A stretch of DNA of 64,000 nucleotides from Iningainema tapete BLCC-T55 (GTDB lineage Bacteria; Cyanobacteriota; Cyanobacteriia; Cyanobacteriales; Nostocaceae): the NCBI RefSeq assembly GCF_014698965.1, contig NZ_JACXAE010000093.1, positions 17,366 through 81,365 of the forward strand, given 5' to 3'. Both the position numbers and the translations under genes were made by a program. How positions within the stretch are numbered: position 1 is the first letter of the stretch; every line of letters starts with the position of its first letter. Shown here piece by piece: positions 61,885-64,000 of the stretch. The notes beneath the pieces were generated by a model. The model saw only the letters and a program-made list of their open reading frames with translations. It ran no database searches and had not been told where the DNA came from.

Positions 61885-63902
61885 AGCATTTGAAGCAAAA
61901 TTTGTGTTTCCTCTACTTCTGGTAGCATTCCCAGTCTCTCGAAATTCTCCAAAGCAGCGCTCGCCCAACTACGAGCCGAAACTAAATTCCCTTGCGCCTT
62001 TGCTAAATTAGATAATGAGCGTTGACAGAATGCCTTGCGACTTTTGTCTCCATTAGCTTCAGCAACGCGCAGTCCTTCTATTAGGAGTCGTTCTGCTTCA
62101 TTTAGCCCTCCTTGCTTAATAGCAATCTCCGCCAACCAGTTTTGCGTACAGAAAATCGCACGTCTCCAATCCATTGATTGTGCATACTCTAGGGCTTCTT
62201 GAAAAAGAATTTTCGCCTGCTCGTACTCTCCTTTTTTGAAGAAAATTTCACCTTGGTAATAACGAATTTGAACTAACTGCTGCAGTCGCTGCTGTTCCTC
62301 TAATTGTGTCTGCTCTAGCAGTTCCATTGTTTGAGTAAGCCAGGTTTGCGCCTCATCAAACCTCTGTTGTTGAATGCGTAAAACGGCAATATTTCTAGCC
62401 AAATTTAATCGGAATAAAGGTTCTTGGTGGTGACGGAGTTCCCAAGCGCGTGCAAACAACTCGTCTGCTTCAAGTAACTGTTTGTGCTTCCCAAATGAAG
62501 TAAGAGTCCAAGCACGATCAACCATCACTTTTGCTGCTACTAACCAGTCTCCGCGTTGCTCTGCTGCTTGAATTAGCCATGCAGTCCAGGTGATGCGATC
62601 ATCCCAGTAGCGCAAGCGGCTTTCTCGCCTGCCCATCATGTGGGTGTACGGTTCAATATTTTGCCACAGCTTGAGCATCTCAGTGTATCGCCCCTCAACC
62701 ATACACCACTCAATCACAGCTTGTAGATTTTGCCACTCAAGATCTAAACCATCGAACTGTTGCCACTCCTTGGGATCTTGTCCAAAGTACCTCTGTGAAA
62801 AATTTAAGTACCAACCAATCCATCTCTCCCGCGCTTCCCGTTCAAAATCGGGATGAGCCTTTAGTTCGGCGAGTGCGTACTCACGAGTCAGTGGTAGCAT
62901 ACTATAGCGATCATTTTCCTGTCCCACTAAAGAAAGTCCTCGCAATCGAGCCAAGTCACTATTTGTAATGTTGGAATTAGCCTCTGGTACTGCAACTTGC
63001 ACAAGGGCATCCTGTAAAGCAGGCATTGGAAACAGCGCTAGTGCCATCAGTAACTTATGTGCTGATTGCCCTGACAATGGTTTCACTGAACTTTCAAAGC
63101 AAAAACGGGCGACATCTCCTTTTGAGTGAGACACCCGTTCCAGTACCTCCTTAATTGGGTAGCCATTAGCTAACTGTCCAATAGCGTAGCTGATGGCTAC
63201 TGGAACGCCCCCCGTCACTTGATAAAGTGCTTGAGTATCTTGATTAAGTGATACTCCCTTGGTTTCAGCTTCATGTTGAATCAGACAAAGAGCATCTTTC
63301 TCAGGCATTGATGTGAGACGAACGGGAACAAACACAATCTGTTCGCGAGTGGTGATGACTGCTTTGACAGTTGATGGTAACTCATATAAAAACGCTAGAA
63401 CATCTTGCTGGTTCTCTACCGTCTCCAAATTATCCACAATCAGCAGCGTGCGTTGGCAGGAGAGGGCATCTTTAATTAAGTCTAATTGCTCTTCAAAACT
63501 CACCCCTGTAATGTCTAGCCGATCTAACATCCGCGCAATCTGCCGGAAAATATCATGCAAAGTCCGTCGCGGAGCCAAAGAAGGTAACAAACCGAAGGAC
63601 GCGAGGTAATATTGCTTGGCTGAGGTAAAAATAATGGTATCAAAGGTAGGCACACCCAAGAAAGCTTCATTGTTGTCGCTGGCGTGTAAGCAACGGTAAG
63701 CTGCTTCTAGCACAAGAGTTGTTTTGCCTACACCACCAATACCATCGACGCTAACCAAGTGTGCTGAATGTCTGGGTGAAAGCAACTCTAAAAGTCGAGC
63801 AATTTCCTCTTCCCGACCAATAAAAGTAGTACAACTGGGAGCAGGCAGGTTGTGACGCAGGCGTTTGGGTGGAGGATTTGAAAGCGGTTCGGTGGCGATC
63901 AC
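61881..63902 (-). CDS. NB-ARC STAND ATPase with C-terminal TPRs
   Basis: The 673-residue protein begins at a GTG at 63902 with GGAG 8-11 bases before it; no in-frame ATG lies upstream before a stop. After a short tail comes an NB-ARC module with Walker A GIGGVGKTT (54-62), Walker B LLIVDNLE (153-160), an arginine switch in VKAVITTREQIVFVPVRLTS and a winged-helix region (LARLRGLSLVGQENDRYSML). Residues 370-673 are helical TPR-like repeats (QLEEQQRLQQLVQIRYYQGE). There is no N-terminal effector domain, so it would need a partner. STAND ATPases oligomerise on ligand binding; the gene ends inside a palindromic repeat. Confidence 0.88.
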   Translation of the reverse strand: MIATEPLSNPPPKRLRHNLPAPSCTTFIGREEEIARLLELLSPRHSAHLVSVDGIGGVGKTTLVLEAAYRCLHASDNNEAFLGVPTFDTIIFTSAKQYYLASFGLLPSLAPRRTLHDIFRQIARMLDRLDITGVSFEEQLDLIKDALSCQRTLLIVDNLETVENQQDVLAFLYELPSTVKAVITTREQIVFVPVRLTSMPEKDALCLIQHEAETKGVSLNQDTQALYQVTGGVPVAISYAIGQLANGYPIKEVLERVSHSKGDVARFCFESSVKPLSGQSAHKLLMALALFPMPALQDALVQVAVPEANSNITNSDLARLRGLSLVGQENDRYSMLPLTREYALAELKAHPDFEREARERWIGWYLNFSQRYFGQDPKEWQQFDGLDLEWQNLQAVIEWCMVEGRYTEMLKLWQNIEPYTHMMGRRESRLRYWDDRITWTAWLIQAAEQRGDWLVAAKVMVDRAWTLTSFGKHKQLLEADELFARAWELRHHQEPLFRLNLARNIAVLRIQQQRFDEAQTWLTQTMELLEQTQLEEQQRLQQLVQIRYYQGEIFFKKGEYEQAKILFQEALEYAQSMDWRRAIFCTQNWLAEIAIKQGGLNEAERLLIEGLRVAEANGDKSRKAFCQRSLSNLAKAQGNLVSARSWASAALENFERLGMLPEVEETQILLQML

Positions 63903-64000
63903 AATTTCGTCTCCATTATTACTCTGACTTTTCCCGTTAAGTCTCGAAAAGCTTACTCACAAAGGATTATGAAGAAGGGACACTATATACGGTACAGTAA

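Noticed and set aside
1..64000. tRNA, rRNA or complete insertion sequence
   Set aside because: I looked for T-loop-like motifs, cloverleaf-like stems and transposase genes with terminal repeats and found none that held up. The Rpn-like gene has no flanking terminal repeats.

Overview
The window looks like chromosome from a filamentous, probably heterocyst-forming cyanobacterium (Nostocales). The support is many HIP1 sites (GCGATCGC), a Psb27 gene, a SphS/SphR phosphate sensor pair, a CofH gene, a DUF3318 gene, the rbp-rpsU pair, and several families of short dispersed palindromes of the kind that litter Nostocales genomes. The assignment is by gene content and style only.

Layout. 1-14.6 kb is a signalling and protease region. 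It holds a TPR-CHAT protein whose 5' end lies outside the window, a CHAT-CHASE2 membrane protein overlapping a DUF928-like gene, a decayed toxin-antitoxin pair, a small TPR lipoprotein-like or secreted protein, a decayed CHAT fragment, an intact secreted TPR-CHAT protein and a caspase-like peptidase with a twin-arginine-type leader. 14.7-16.7 kb holds two PD-(D/E)XK-type genes. 16.9-22.6 kb is the most unusual block: a + strand operon of a VWA protein, a PP2C phosphatase with TPRs, a divergent Ser/Thr kinase and a zinc-ribbon/coiled-coil/membrane protein, with two small coiled-coil genes on the opposite strand. It resembles the TerY-P triads (VWA + PP2C + kinase) but has extra parts. 22.7-23.4 kb is a second graveyard of toxin-antitoxin remnants.

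23.4-26.6 kb encodes the three-subunit proton-translocating transhydrogenase. 27.2-31.2 kb is the housekeeping run rpmH, rnpA, PH-domain gene, yidC, jag/khpB and yceD. 31.9-43.6 kb has a secreted phosphoesterase, three GT39-like and one GT87-like membrane glycosyltransferases, a GH10-like hydrolase, psb27 and cofH. 43.7-53.5 kb holds DUF3318, an iron-uptake-type porin, a Crp/Fnr regulator, a PhoX-type phosphatase, phoU, sphS, sphR, rpsU and rbp. 53.8-63.9 kb holds mtnP, a peptidoglycan-binding repeat protein, an SH3 protein, a Ycf46-type AAA ATPase, a Uma2 protein, small hypotheticals, an M48 protease and an NB-ARC/TPR STAND ATPase.

How the genes work together. The phosphate genes form a clear module: SphS senses, SphR regulates, PhoU modulates and PhoX is a likely output. 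The VWA/PP2C/kinase operon looks like a self-contained phosphorylation switch anchored at the membrane by its fourth gene. The CHAT and caspase genes look like a set of conditional proteases gated by TPR or CHASE2 sensors. A 28-nt palindrome with arms GTAGAGACG and CGTCTCTAC occurs about a dozen times. It has entered two reading frames and supplies the stop codon of two others. No tRNA, rRNA, CRISPR array or complete insertion sequence was recognised.
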